Assembly: GCF_900114625.1 (NCBI RefSeq)
Contig: NZ_FOZL01000001.1
Span: forward strand, 1,426,001 to 1,490,000
Reading direction: 5' to 3'
Source: Granulicella pectinivorans
Lineage (GTDB): Bacteria; Acidobacteriota; Terriglobia; Terriglobales; Acidobacteriaceae
Length of the DNA: 64,000 bases
Position numbers and translations under genes: made by a program. The stretch's first letter is position 1, and the number at the start of each line of letters is the position of its first letter. The notes under the pieces are model-generated. The model had not been told where the DNA came from and ran no database searches. It saw only the letters and a list, made by a program, of their open reading frames with translations. Shown piece by piece: positions 24,180 through 32,920 of this stretch.

Positions 24180-24968
24180 TCAACTCTGCCTCCAGAAGAA
24201 GTACGCGGCTATCGTGCATCCCGTGGCCACCACCAACCCACGCAGCACCGCGGGATTCGTCCGTCTCGCATACCGTGCGCCGAGGTAGCCACCAAGCCCC
24301 GCAGCCACCATGGAGATCAGGCAGTAGTGCCACAGCACTCGACCCCTCACGATGAACGTCAGAATCGCGCAAAAGTTCGAAAGGCATGCCGCCAGAACCT
24401 TCAGCGAGTTCAACACATTCATCTCTTCCACGCCGAACAGAGCCAGGATCGTCATCACCAGAAACCCGCCGCCCGCGCCGAAGTATCCGATGTAGAAACA
24501 AACCGGCAGAATCGCGACGAAGACCCAAACCAGCGGCAGAGGCCTCTCGCCAAGCTCAGCCGGATGCTCCTTCGACCGTCTCCGCAGCCACTTCGACACC
24601 GGTCCACTGATCCCGAAGATCAGTGACCCGGAGAGCAACAGCCACGGAATCAGATGCAGGAACGTCATCTGCTTCGTGTTGAGCAGCGTCAACGCGCCAA
24701 TCACGCCGCCCAGAATCGAAGCCACCGTAATCACCGGCAGCAGGTCTTTGCGCATGTCGCCCCGCAGCGTGGCCAGTGAGGTCAACTGTCCCGGCCAGAG
24801 CGCCACGGTGTTGGTGGCATTGGCCTCCACCGGGGGCACGCCCATCGAAAGCATCGCGGGGAATGAAATGAACGATCCACCCCCTGCCATCGCGTTCATA
24901 ATCCCCGCCACAAACGAGGCCAGCACCAGCCAGAGGTAGTGCCAGTGCGTGCTCCATGCCAAAGTCAT
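24180..24968 (-). CDS. TauE/SafE-family sulfite or anion exporter
   Basis: A 262-residue membrane protein with about eight hydrophobic segments. The N-terminal SFVAGIMNAMAGGGSFISFP and PVEANATNTVALWPGQLTSL, and the repeat-like GYFGAGGGFLVMTILAL in the second half, are TauE signatures. These proteins move sulfite, sulfoacetate or related anions; the substrate is unknown. ATG at 24968 has a TACAAT box 9 nt before it, and that box overlaps the last codons (CTA CAA TAG) of the ABC ATPase gene. Readthrough from the ATPase gene is equally possible. Confidence 0.88.
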   Translation of the reverse strand: MTLAWSTHWHYLWLVLASFVAGIMNAMAGGGSFISFPAMLSMGVPPVEANATNTVALWPGQLTSLATLRGDMRKDLLPVITVASILGGVIGALTLLNTKQMTFLHLIPWLLLSGSLIFGISGPVSKWLRRRSKEHPAELGERPLPLVWVFVAILPVCFYIGYFGAGGGFLVMTILALFGVEEMNVLNSLKVLAACLSNFCAILTFIVRGRVLWHYCLISMVAAGLGGYLGARYARRTNPAVLRGLVVATGCTIAAYFFWRQS

Positions 24969-24975
24969 CGTCTTT

Positions 24976-25770
24976 CTATTGTAGCGACCCGGCCCCAGCC
25001 TCACCCGGCATCGTTGGTGTCGCAGCAATCAGCCGCTGCGTATATTCATCCCGCGGAGCCCCGCACACCTGCCCCACATCCCCCAGCTCCACCAGGCGTC
25101 CCTTCTGCATCACCGCAACCCTGCCGCACAGATACCGCACCAGCGGCATGGAGTGCGAGATAAACAGATACGTCAGCCCATACTCCCCTTGCAGATCCTT
25201 CAGCAGATTCACCACCTGCGCTCCCACGCTCACATCCAGCGCGCTCACCGGCTCATCCAGCACCAGCAGCTCAGGGCGCAATGCCAGCGCCCGCGCAATA
25301 TTGATCCTCTGCCGTTGCCCTCCGCTGAACTCGTGCGGATATCGCCGCAGTGCCGCCGTCTCCAGCCCCACGGCATCCAGCAACTCCCGCAGTCGAGCCT
25401 CCACGCCTCCCGCAGGCGTCTCGCCGTGGATCGCAAACGGCTCCGCGAGAATCTGCGCCACGCGCATCCGCGGGTTCAACGCCGCATACGGATCCTGAAA
25501 CACAATCTGCATCCGCCGCCGCATCGCCCGCAGCGCACCGGCGTTCGCCGCCAACACATCCACCCCGTCGAATCGCACCGAGCCCGCAGTCGGTTCAATC
25601 AGCCGCAGCATCATCCGTGCCACGGTGCTCTTGCCCGACCCCGACTCGCCCACCAGCCCCAGCGTCTCGCCCTTCGCAATCGAGAGCGATACGCCATCCA
25701 CCACGCGCGCAACGCCGCGATCGGTCGGGTACTCCTTCACCAGTCCTTCCGCTTCTACCAGCAACGCCAT
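24976..25770 (-). CDS. ABC transporter ATPase, oligopeptide (OppF/DppF) type
   Basis: A 264-residue ATPase with Walker A (GESGSGKST), the Q-loop (IVFQDPYAALNPR), the signature SGGQRQRINIARAL, Walker B (LLVLDEPVSALD) and the H-loop (FISHSM). The DPYAALNPR segment is typical of Dpp/Opp-type ATPases. No permease or binding protein is nearby, and only a single ATPase is present where two are normal. It may be orphaned, or partner with components elsewhere. Together with the anion exporter it could form an uptake/export pair, but I see no proof. It is divergent from the SDR gene. Confidence 0.9.
   Translation of the reverse strand: MALLVEAEGLVKEYPTDRGVARVVDGVSLSIAKGETLGLVGESGSGKSTVARMMLRLIEPTAGSVRFDGVDVLAANAGALRAMRRRMQIVFQDPYAALNPRMRVAQILAEPFAIHGETPAGGVEARLRELLDAVGLETAALRRYPHEFSGGQRQRINIARALALRPELLVLDEPVSALDVSVGAQVVNLLKDLQGEYGLTYLFISHSMPLVRYLCGRVAVMQKGRLVELGDVGQVCGAPRDEYTQRLIAATPTMPGEAGAGSLQ
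24978..24983 (-). promoter_or_regulatory. -10 box inside the ABC gene's last codons
   Basis: TACAAT on the minus strand, 9 nt before the tauE-like ATG and within CTA CAA TAG at the end of the ATPase gene. It is the same box and spacing as at aspS. Confidence 0.45.
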
Positions 25771-25806
25771 CTCCCAATGCTACTATCGACAAAATCAGGA
25801 GCCCCC

Positions 25807-26559
25807 ATGTCCCAGCCCCACACCCTCCAGAGCCTATCCGGCAAGACCGTCCTCATCACCGGAGCCTCGGCCGGCATCGGCTGGTACACCGCCCTCGCCT
25901 TCGCCCGCCAGGGAGCCAACCTCGTCCTCACCGCACGGCGCGCAGAGCGCCTCGAAGCTCTCGTGGCTGAGATCGAAGCCCTCGGCGCGCAAGCCGTCTT
26001 CCATGCCGGAGACGCCGCCGAAAACGCCGTCGCCGTGGCAACCGTAGCTCTCGCCCTCGCCACGTTCAACCGCATCGACATCCTCATCAACAACGCCGGA
26101 GCCGGCAACTACAAGCAGCTCGTCGACACCACCGTCGAAGAGTACGACCACCTCATGGACTCGAACATGAAGAGCACCTTCCTCTTCGCGCGCCACACCG
26201 CACCGTCCATGATCGCGCAACAGTCCGGCACCCTCGTCCTCATCTCATCGATCGCCGGCCTGCAGGGTTACGCGAACGAGGCCGTCTACTCCGCCACGAA
26301 GTTCGCGCAGGTCGGCTTCGGGCAGGCCCTGGAGGCCGAGCTCCGTCCCCACGGCATCAAGGTCGAAACCATCTGCCCCGGAGGCGTCAAAACAGAGTTC
26401 GCCGTAGGCAAGGGACGCACCGAAGACTACGTGCGCAACTCCTGGATGATGAACCCCGCCGAGTTCGCCGAGACCATCGTCTTCGCCTGCCGCCAACCCG
26501 CCAACGTTCGCATCGTCCAGATGACGGTCCGCCACATGGGCGAGCCTCCGAAAAGATAG
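25807..26559 (+). CDS. Short-chain dehydrogenase/reductase
   Basis: A 250-residue classical SDR: TGASAGIG coenzyme motif near residue 18, NNAGAG, the catalytic Ser in LISSIAG, and YSATK. The Ala-Arg-Arg following the second strand favours NADP(H). AGGAG 6 nt upstream fixes the ATG. The substrate cannot be read from the sequence. It is divergently placed from the ABC ATPase gene; the intervening 36 bases hold the ribosome site and a TACTAT that could be a -10 box. Confidence 0.9.
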   Translation: MSQPHTLQSLSGKTVLITGASAGIGWYTALAFARQGANLVLTARRAERLEALVAEIEALGAQAVFHAGDAAENAVAVATVALALATFNRIDILINNAGAGNYKQLVDTTVEEYDHLMDSNMKSTFLFARHTAPSMIAQQSGTLVLISSIAGLQGYANEAVYSATKFAQVGFGQALEAELRPHGIKVETICPGGVKTEFAVGKGRTEDYVRNSWMMNPAEFAETIVFACRQPANVRIVQMTVRHMGEPPKR

Positions 26560-26596
26560 CCAGGAGACTCGCAGGCCGCAGGAGACACTACCTTCT

Positions 26597-28504
26597 TCAT
26601 ACCAGCTTCGGATGTACCCTGTGGAACCCAGTCGCCTCCTGGTAAGCCCGCGCCAGAGCCGCTACCTTCGCGTCCTGATAAAGCCCACCCAGAAACGTAA
26701 TACTCACCGGGGTCCCCGGCCCGCCCTGGTTCTGCGGACTCCCATCCCCCTCATTGATCGGCTTCGGAGCATCCTCGCCCCGTACGCCATTCGGCACAAT
26801 CACCGCCGGCTGCCCCGTCAGATTCGTCGCCGTAAGCTGGTCCCCGCCCGAGGGCGTCACAATCACATCCACCGTCTCGAACAACTGAGACATCGCCGCA
26901 ATCGCAAGCGTCCTCGCTCGCATCGCCTGCACGTAGTCGACCGCTGAATAGAACCGCGCCACCCGGAACTGATTCGGCCAATCCCCCGGCGTTTGCCCGG
27001 TCAACAGCTTGTCCCGCCCCGATCGGGTCAACTCGTCGAATGCCGCCGCGGCCTCCGCCTCCAGCACAGGAACCATCGCGCCAAACGGGAACTTCGGCAT
27101 CTCCACCGGAATCAGCTTCACCCCCATCGCCCTCAGCGTATCGAGCGCGGCCGTGTTGAAGCGGGCATCGTACGTCTCCTGCTCCCGCGCCTTCCGCCTG
27201 CGTGCTACGCGCGCGTTGTACGCCTCCAGCTCCGGCCCCGGTCCACTTGGAGCCCGCGGAATCTGCAACGGAGGCTGCGCCTCAAACGCCGGTTTGAAAT
27301 ACCCCACCCGCAGCGCCTTCCAGTCGAACCCCGCGTCCCAGTTGAACGCCGCCGGCTTCACCGAAAGGTCATGCCCATCCGGGCCGTAGATCGCCCCCAG
27401 CACCAGCGCGCAGTCCTCCACCGACCGGCAGATGGGCCCGATCTTGTCCATCGACCACGTCAGCGCCATCGCGCCCGTCCTCGGCACCAGCCCATAGCTC
27501 GGCCGCAGCCCCGTCACGCCACACCGCGTGCTCGGGCTGGAGATCGACCCCAAAGTCTCCGTCCCAATCCCAAACCCCACGCACCCCGCCGACACCGCGC
27601 TCGCGCTCCCCGCCGACGATCCGCTCGACCCCTGCTTCACATTCCACGGATTTCGCGTCCTTCCCCCAAACCAAAGATCCCCCTGCGCCAGCGCACCCAT
27701 CGTCAGCTTCGCGATCAACACTGCCCCCGCCGCATCCAGCCTCTTCACCACTTCGGCGTCATAATCGAACGTCTGCTCCTCAAACCCAGCCGCACCCCAC
27801 GTCGTCCTGTACCCCTTCACCGCCAGCAGATCCTTCGCGCCCCACGGAATCCCATGCAGAGCCCCCCGATAGTTCCCCGCCGCAATCTCCTTGTCCGCCG
27901 CCGCTGCCTGCGCCAAAGCCCGTTCATCGGTCGCCGTAATCAAGAAATGCAGCATCGGGTCGAACTTCTTCAGCCGCGCCAAATACATCTTCGTCAGCCC
28001 CACCGAATTGACCTTCTTCGTCCGCACCAGCTCCGCCAGCTCCCGGACGGTAGCAAACGCCAGTCCATCCGACTCGCCCGCCAGCCCCGCCGCAACCTGC
28101 CCCGCAAGTTCTTTCACAGGAGGCGCCGCACTCATCGTCACCGGCTTCTTCGCCGTATCGAGCACCATCCCACCCGGCACCGGATCGAACACCATCGCCG
28201 GCGACACAGAGTTCGGCATATGCAGATCCCGAATCGCCTGCACGCTCTCCCGCTGGCCTTCCAGCATCTCCAGCATCGCGGCCTTCTGCTCCTCCGCAAT
28301 CGTGATCCCCGCGATCACCCCCGCCGCATCGATCATCGCCGGCGTAATCTTGGCCGGCTTCTCGCTTTGGGCAGAGGCCTGCGTAGCCAGCGTCAGGAGC
28401 ACGCCGGGCAGCATCGTCGACCCCAGACCAGCCGCCGAACAAGCCGCAAGAAAACGTCGCCGCGTCGAAGAGGAGGAGGGAAGGGAAGCTGGGATATCAG
28501 TCAT
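26597..28504 (-). CDS. Exported amidase-signature-family hydrolase
   Basis: A 635-residue protein. The N-terminus carries a Tat signal (STRRRFLAACSAAGLGST) and a linker of about 150 residues. The amidase-signature core follows: the catalytic Lys in IPWGAKDLLAVKG, and the glycine/serine-rich KQGSSGSSAGSASAVSAG with the cis-Ser and nucleophile Ser, continuing to TRCGVTGLRPSYGLVPRTG. The enzyme probably cleaves an amide in the periplasm. It is not GatA, which is cytosolic. It has a leaderless-type start and lies 3' of a similar Tat-exported hydrolase gene with the same promoter element. Confidence 0.9.
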   Translation of the reverse strand: MTDIPASLPSSSSTRRRFLAACSAAGLGSTMLPGVLLTLATQASAQSEKPAKITPAMIDAAGVIAGITIAEEQKAAMLEMLEGQRESVQAIRDLHMPNSVSPAMVFDPVPGGMVLDTAKKPVTMSAAPPVKELAGQVAAGLAGESDGLAFATVRELAELVRTKKVNSVGLTKMYLARLKKFDPMLHFLITATDERALAQAAAADKEIAAGNYRGALHGIPWGAKDLLAVKGYRTTWGAAGFEEQTFDYDAEVVKRLDAAGAVLIAKLTMGALAQGDLWFGGRTRNPWNVKQGSSGSSAGSASAVSAGCVGFGIGTETLGSISSPSTRCGVTGLRPSYGLVPRTGAMALTWSMDKIGPICRSVEDCALVLGAIYGPDGHDLSVKPAAFNWDAGFDWKALRVGYFKPAFEAQPPLQIPRAPSGPGPELEAYNARVARRRKAREQETYDARFNTAALDTLRAMGVKLIPVEMPKFPFGAMVPVLEAEAAAAFDELTRSGRDKLLTGQTPGDWPNQFRVARFYSAVDYVQAMRARTLAIAAMSQLFETVDVIVTPSGGDQLTATNLTGQPAVIVPNGVRGEDAPKPINEGDGSPQNQGGPGTPVSITFLGGLYQDAKVAALARAYQEATGFHRVHPKLV

Positions 28505-28510
28505 GAACGC

Positions 28511-28516
28511 ATTATT
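28511..28516 (-). promoter_or_regulatory. Extended -10 box for leaderless amidase mRNA
   Basis: TGCAATAAT on the minus strand (TG-n plus AATAAT), with 6 nt (GCGTTC) before the ATG. The ten bases TGCAATAATG also occur before the metallo-beta-lactamase gene. Confidence 0.6.
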
Positions 28517-28555
28517 GCACCGAGCATCGCTCTCGCCACATGCCCTTTGTGGCTC

Positions 28556-29515
28556 TTAGATCTCCAGCAAATCCCGTCCGACTACAATCTCCCCGGCAAA
28601 GTAAGGCCGCACCGACTCCAGCCACACCTTGTCCTCCACAAACGGATAGCCGCCCGGCACCAGGTGCGACAGGACCAGCGTTTTGACCTTCGCCTCCGTC
28701 GCAATCTTTCCCACCTGCTCCGTTGTCGTATGGCTCGCTAGCAGATGCTCCTTCAACCGCACCGCATTCGGCTCCGTCGCAATCAGCTTTTCGATCGCCG
28801 GCAGATACATCACCTCATGCACCAGCACATCCGCGCCCTGCGCCAGCTTCACCAGGTTTTCAGAAGGTGCCGTATCCCCGGAGATCACGATGGACCGTCC
28901 CGCGGTATCGAACCGGTAGGCAAAGGCTGGGTCCAGCGGAGGATGCCTGACCACTGCCGCCGTCACCTTCACGTTCTCGTCCTGCATCACGACCCCTGCT
29001 TGGGTAACCTCATGCGCACGGATCAGCGGAGCCAGTGGCGGACGCCCCTCATCCACCGCACGCGTCCTGATGTCGACGTCATTCATCTCCAGAAACAACT
29101 CCGTCATCCGCTTCAGCGGGGGCGGACCGTAGGTATCCACTCGATGGGCCAGATCCGTCGCCCAAGCCAGCAGAAGCAGATTTCCATAGTCCGCGTTGTG
29201 GTCCGAGTGGTGATGCGTCAGAAAAACATCCCGAATCGACCCCAGCTTCAAACCCGCAGCCACCATCTGCCGCGCCACACCATTCCCGCAGTCCACGACG
29301 TACGAATCCCCACCCACCACAATCACCTGTGCACTCGCCGACCGTCCTTTCTTCGGCGTCGGTCCACCCCCAGTCCCCAGCAGAATCAACCTGGTTCGCG
29401 CCCGCGGACTCACAGCCGTCTGCGCCAATCCGGTCATCATCCCAACACCCGCAGCCGCACCCGCCGCAAGAAACTGCCGCCGTCCCATCCCGCTCTTCAA
29501 TCTCTGCCCATTCAT
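28556..29515 (-). CDS. Tat-exported metallo-beta-lactamase-fold hydrolase
   Basis: A 319-residue protein. The Tat signal (GRRQFLAAGAAAGVGMMTGL) follows a short basic stretch. Metal-binding HHHSDHNADYG is the metallo-beta-lactamase signature, with further ligands near ISGDTAPSE and VLSHLVPG. The arrangement resembles RNase Z/arylsulfatase-type hydrolases of this fold. Export suggests a role on small molecules outside the cytoplasm. ATG at 29515 lies 6 nt after AATAAT and has no Shine-Dalgarno sequence. An upstream in-frame ATG at 29557 lies in the gyrB terminator and is unlikely to be used. Confidence 0.88.
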   Translation of the reverse strand: MNGQRLKSGMGRRQFLAAGAAAGVGMMTGLAQTAVSPRARTRLILLGTGGGPTPKKGRSASAQVIVVGGDSYVVDCGNGVARQMVAAGLKLGSIRDVFLTHHHSDHNADYGNLLLLAWATDLAHRVDTYGPPPLKRMTELFLEMNDVDIRTRAVDEGRPPLAPLIRAHEVTQAGVVMQDENVKVTAAVVRHPPLDPAFAYRFDTAGRSIVISGDTAPSENLVKLAQGADVLVHEVMYLPAIEKLIATEPNAVRLKEHLLASHTTTEQVGKIATEAKVKTLVLSHLVPGGYPFVEDKVWLESVRPYFAGEIVVGRDLLEI

Positions 29516-29521
29516 CCCCGC

Positions 29522-29527
29522 ATTATT
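29522..29527 (-). promoter_or_regulatory. Extended -10 box for leaderless MBL gene
   Basis: TGCAATAAT on the minus strand, 6 nt (GCGGGG) before the ATG. Together with the amidase box it makes a duplicated promoter core. Confidence 0.6.
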
Positions 29528-29548
29528 GCACTGACCCAAAGCAAAGAA

Positions 29549-29580
29549 GGAGGCCACCCGAAACCTCCCGGATGGCCTCC
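29549..29580 (-). terminator. Rho-independent terminator of gyrB
   Basis: On the minus strand GGAGGCCA pairs with TGGCCTCC around a 16-base loop with an inner GGGAGG/CCTCCC-type option, followed by TTCTTT. It starts 31 bases past the gyrB stop. Confidence 0.7.
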
Positions 29581-29610
29581 TTCATTCTTTCTGCCCTGTT
29601 TCGCTGAACC

Positions 29611-32265
29611 CTAAATATCCAGGTTCTTCACATCCAAAGCATTTTCTTCAATGAACTTCCTGCGGCTCTCGACATCTTCACCCATCAGCGTGGTGAAGAT
29701 CTCTTCGCAGCCCGCAATATCCTCAAGCTTCACCTGCACCAGCGTCCGCTTCTCCGGATCCATCGTCGTCTCCCAGAGCTGCGGAGCCGTCATCTCGCCC
29801 AGCCCCTTGTAGCGCTGCACGTCGTACTCCTTCTTGCCCTGCTCGATCACGTATTCGAACACCTCGCGCACCGTCTTCTTCTCCACCGGATCGGTGTTCA
29901 CCCTCTTCGACCGCTTCGGAGCCTTCGTCTCCTGCACCGCATCGGCGGCGACCACCACCGGCTCGCCCAGCACGCCCTCTTCCGCCGCAGCCTCCTCGGC
30001 ATCGTCGATCGCCTCCTGGGCCACCGCAGCCGCCGTCTTGGCCGCATACGAGATCAGGAACGGAGCCTCCAGCTTGTCTTTGATCTGCGCATACTTCGCC
30101 AGCAGCAGACGCGTCTCCGCGGCATTCGCCATCGCCCAGTCAATCCTGCGCACCGCGCCCTGCGAATCCGTAAAGCTGATCGACCACGTCTGGTGTTCGA
30201 GATCCATCTCCGGCTCGCCCACCGCGCGGAACTGGAACTCCTTCTCCATGCCAAGCAGCTTCTCGCGCATCTCGTTCAGCTTGTCCGGCGTCTGGAAGTC
30301 CGCGCGCACCGCGGGCGTCGAGCCCTCATGCGCAAACAGCTTGATGAACTCCACCAGAGCCGTCTCGTTCCTCAACCTCTTCACCACCTTGTCCTGGTAG
30401 TCGAGATAGTCCTTCAGGTTCTGGATATAGCTGGTCAGGTCGGCGCCGGTAAGCTGCGCGGCATGCTCGCCATACGTCAGCACCATCCCGTCCGAGGCGC
30501 GCTTCACCATCACATCGACGTAGGCCCGCTCGTCCTTGATGTACTGCTCGAACTTGCCCTTCTTGATGCGGAACAGAGGCGGTTGTGCGATATAGACGTG
30601 GCCACGCTTGATCAGCTCCGTCATATGCCGGAAGAAGAACGTCAGCAGCAGCGTCCGAATGTGCGATCCGTCGACGTCGGCATCCGTCATCAGGATCAGC
30701 TTGCCGTACCGCAGCTTCGAAGCGTCGAAATCGTCTTTTCCAATGCCGCATCCCAGCGCCGTAATCATGGCCCGAATTTCTTCGTGACCCAGCATCTTGT
30801 CGTAGCGAGCCTTCTCGACGTTCAGGATCTTACCCTTCAAAGGAAGAATCGCCTGGAACCGCCGATCGCGTCCCTGCTTCGCCGTACCGCCGGCCGATTC
30901 ACCCTCAACCAGGTACAGTTCGCAGCGATCCGGCTGTCGCTCGGAGCAGTCCGCCAGCTTGCCCGGCAACCCGCCGCCATCCAGCGCACCCTTGCGCCGT
31001 GTAAGATCGCGCGCCTTACGCGCTGCCTCGCGCGCACGCGCCGCATCGATCGCCTTGTTGATAATCCTCTTCGCCACCTGCGGGTTCTGTTCCAGGAACC
31101 CACCCAGCCGCTCGTTCACAAACTGCTGCACCGTGCCGCCGATATCGGAGTTCAGCTTGCCCTTCGTCTGGCCCTCAAACTGAGGCTGCGACAGCTTCAC
31201 CGAGATCACCACCACGAGGCCTTCACGGACGTCATCGCCCGAAAGGTTCTCCTTCACATCCTTGAACAGGCCGAGCGACTGCCCAGCCGCATTGATCGTG
31301 CGGGTCAGCGCCGTCTTGAATCCCGAAAGATGCGTCCCGCCGTCCACCGTATTGATGTTGTTCGCAAACGTAAACACGGTCTCGGAGTAGGCGTCGTTAT
31401 ACTGCAGCGCAATCTCCATGGCCACGTTATCCCGCTCGGCCTCCATGTAGATCGGCTTATCGTGCAGCACCTGCTTGCCCTTGTTGATGTGCTTGATGAA
31501 CTCCGCAATGCCGCCCGCGTACTTGAAGAGCTGCGTCTTCGCATCGCCCGTCTTGGCGTCGGTCGTCCGCTCGTCCGTCAGTGAGATCTCCAGACCCTTG
31601 TTCAGGAAGGCGAGTTCACGCAGCCGCTGCGCCAGGATGTCCCAGCTAAACTCCGTCACGGTAAAGATGCTCTTGTCCGGCAGGAAGTGAACCTTGGTCC
31701 CCTTGCGCTTGGTTGGACCCATCTTGCGCAGCTTCGAAATCGGCGCGCCCTTGGAATAGTCCTGCTCCCACGCAAAGTCATCGCGCCAGATCTCGACATC
31801 GAACTCTTCCGACAGGGCATTGACGCAGCTCACGCCGACGCCATGCAATCCTCCCGAAACCTTATAGTTCGAAGCATCGAACTTGCCGCCCGCATGCAGC
31901 ATCGTCAGCACGACCTGGACCGCCGGCATCCGCTCCCCGTTGATGACCTTGTCATCCACCGGAATGCCGCGCCCGTCGTCGGTCACCGTAATCGAGTTGT
32001 CGACATGGATCGTCACATCGATTCGGGTCGCGTGTCCACCCAGCGCCTCGTCCACCGAGTTGTCGACCACCTCGTACACCAGGTGATGCAAACCCTGCTC
32101 GCCGGTCGATCCGATATACATCGCCGGACGCAGCCGAACCGCAGCCAGGCCTTCCAGAACCGTAATGTTTTCGGCGGAGTAACCGCCACCCTGCTTGGGG
32201 GCCTCGGGAACGATAGGGGTGTTCGGATCTTCAGGGAATTCGGAAGCGACGGGCGACGATGCCAT
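29611..32265 (-). CDS. gyrB: DNA gyrase subunit B
   Basis: An 884-residue GyrB: GHKL ATPase (RPAMYIGSTGEQGLHHLVYE, VDNSVDEA, VTDDGRGIPV), transducer domain, TOPRIM (with TDADVDGSHIRTLLLTFFFRH), and the C-terminal QRYKGLGEMTAPQLWETTM. ATG at 32265 has GGAG 4 nt upstream. Two oddities: the usual EGDSAGG reads Glu454-Gly-Glu456-Ser-Ala-Gly-Gly, so the Asp next to the TOPRIM glutamate is Glu; and an Ala/Glu-rich acidic insertion of about 60 residues precedes the QRYKGLGE region. It is divergent from rpmI, without gyrA or dnaN beside it. Confidence 0.96.
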   Translation of the reverse strand: MASSPVASEFPEDPNTPIVPEAPKQGGGYSAENITVLEGLAAVRLRPAMYIGSTGEQGLHHLVYEVVDNSVDEALGGHATRIDVTIHVDNSITVTDDGRGIPVDDKVINGERMPAVQVVLTMLHAGGKFDASNYKVSGGLHGVGVSCVNALSEEFDVEIWRDDFAWEQDYSKGAPISKLRKMGPTKRKGTKVHFLPDKSIFTVTEFSWDILAQRLRELAFLNKGLEISLTDERTTDAKTGDAKTQLFKYAGGIAEFIKHINKGKQVLHDKPIYMEAERDNVAMEIALQYNDAYSETVFTFANNINTVDGGTHLSGFKTALTRTINAAGQSLGLFKDVKENLSGDDVREGLVVVISVKLSQPQFEGQTKGKLNSDIGGTVQQFVNERLGGFLEQNPQVAKRIINKAIDAARAREAARKARDLTRRKGALDGGGLPGKLADCSERQPDRCELYLVEGESAGGTAKQGRDRRFQAILPLKGKILNVEKARYDKMLGHEEIRAMITALGCGIGKDDFDASKLRYGKLILMTDADVDGSHIRTLLLTFFFRHMTELIKRGHVYIAQPPLFRIKKGKFEQYIKDERAYVDVMVKRASDGMVLTYGEHAAQLTGADLTSYIQNLKDYLDYQDKVVKRLRNETALVEFIKLFAHEGSTPAVRADFQTPDKLNEMREKLLGMEKEFQFRAVGEPEMDLEHQTWSISFTDSQGAVRRIDWAMANAAETRLLLAKYAQIKDKLEAPFLISYAAKTAAAVAQEAIDDAEEAAAEEGVLGEPVVVAADAVQETKAPKRSKRVNTDPVEKKTVREVFEYVIEQGKKEYDVQRYKGLGEMTAPQLWETTMDPEKRTLVQVKLEDIAGCEEIFTTLMGEDVESRRKFIEENALDVKNLDI

Positions 32266-32537
32266 AGATCTCCAGTTCTTGATAGCCGCCAAAGCTCAGA
32301 AAAAGAGTCTTCGGCGGGGGCGAAAATTAGATCGGTCCCAAGCCTGCCAAACTGCGCTAAAACCAGCGGTTTACGCGGCTTTGAGATACCCTAATTATAC
32401 CCGGATCAGACCCGCGCGTACACGCCGCACAGAGCCGCTTCTGGCCCTCGGAACCAAGGTCTGCTACACTGAAAGACGTTGTAGAGCCACGTCGTGTACG
32501 TGCTTTGCATCAATCGCGTCTTTTCGTCAGGAACACC

Positions 32538-32735
32538 ATGCCAAAGTTGAAGACACACAGTGGCGCGGCCAAGCGCTTCAAGAAGACTGCCAGCGGCAAG
32601 TTCAAGCGCGGCCAGTCCAAGATGCGCCATATCCTCACCTCGAAGGCCACCAAGACCAAGCGCAAGCTCGGCGGCGGAGCCCTCATCTCGGTGGCGGATA
32701 ACCCAAAGGTCGCCCGGATGCTCCCCTACGCGTAA
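32538..32735 (+). CDS. rpmI: 50S ribosomal protein bL35
   Basis: A 65-residue L35: MPKLKTHSGAAKRFKKTASG, a basic central part, and the KVARMLPYA ending typical of the family. AGGA 5 nt upstream fixes the ATG. infC, the usual upstream neighbour, is absent. A 185-base spacer separates it from rplT, far longer than the usual few bases. The transcript start is probably in the 245-base divergent region towards gyrB. Confidence 0.97.
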   Translation: MPKLKTHSGAAKRFKKTASGKFKRGQSKMRHILTSKATKTKRKLGGGALISVADNPKVARMLPYA

Positions 32736-32920
32736 AGCGATGGGCATCCAATAGAGTTTTTCAGATCGAGCCGCTCCGAAAGGAGCAAAGGGCCGGAAAT
32801 TGCGAACAAGGCCCCTGGGTGAGCCAAAGCGAAGCCCACCGAGATCTGGATCTGCACAGCGCGTGAAGAGGCCACCCTTACCTCCAGCCGCTCAACGAAC
32901 TACGCAAAAGGAGACGTGTC
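32736..32920 (+). promoter_or_regulatory. Structured spacer between rpmI and rplT
   Basis: Several stems can form in this 185-base stretch: GCTCC-gaaa-GGAGC with a GNRA-type loop, GGGCC with GGCCC around a 15-base loop, GGGTG with CACCC, and AGATC-tg-GATCT. The purine-rich SD (AAAAGGAG) for rplT lies at its end. It is a candidate site for L20 autoregulation, by analogy with other bacteria where L20 binds its own mRNA. Confidence 0.45.

Noticed and set aside
26993..28741. 582-codon open frame antisense to the amidase
   Set aside because: More than a quarter of residues are Arg or Pro and it has no domain. The amidase on the other strand has full active-site motifs.
28556..29557. Start of the metallo-beta-lactamase gene at 29557
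   Set aside because: That ATG lies in the gyrB terminator stem and upstream of the promoter box; 29515 has the box at 6 nt and leaves an intact Tat signal.
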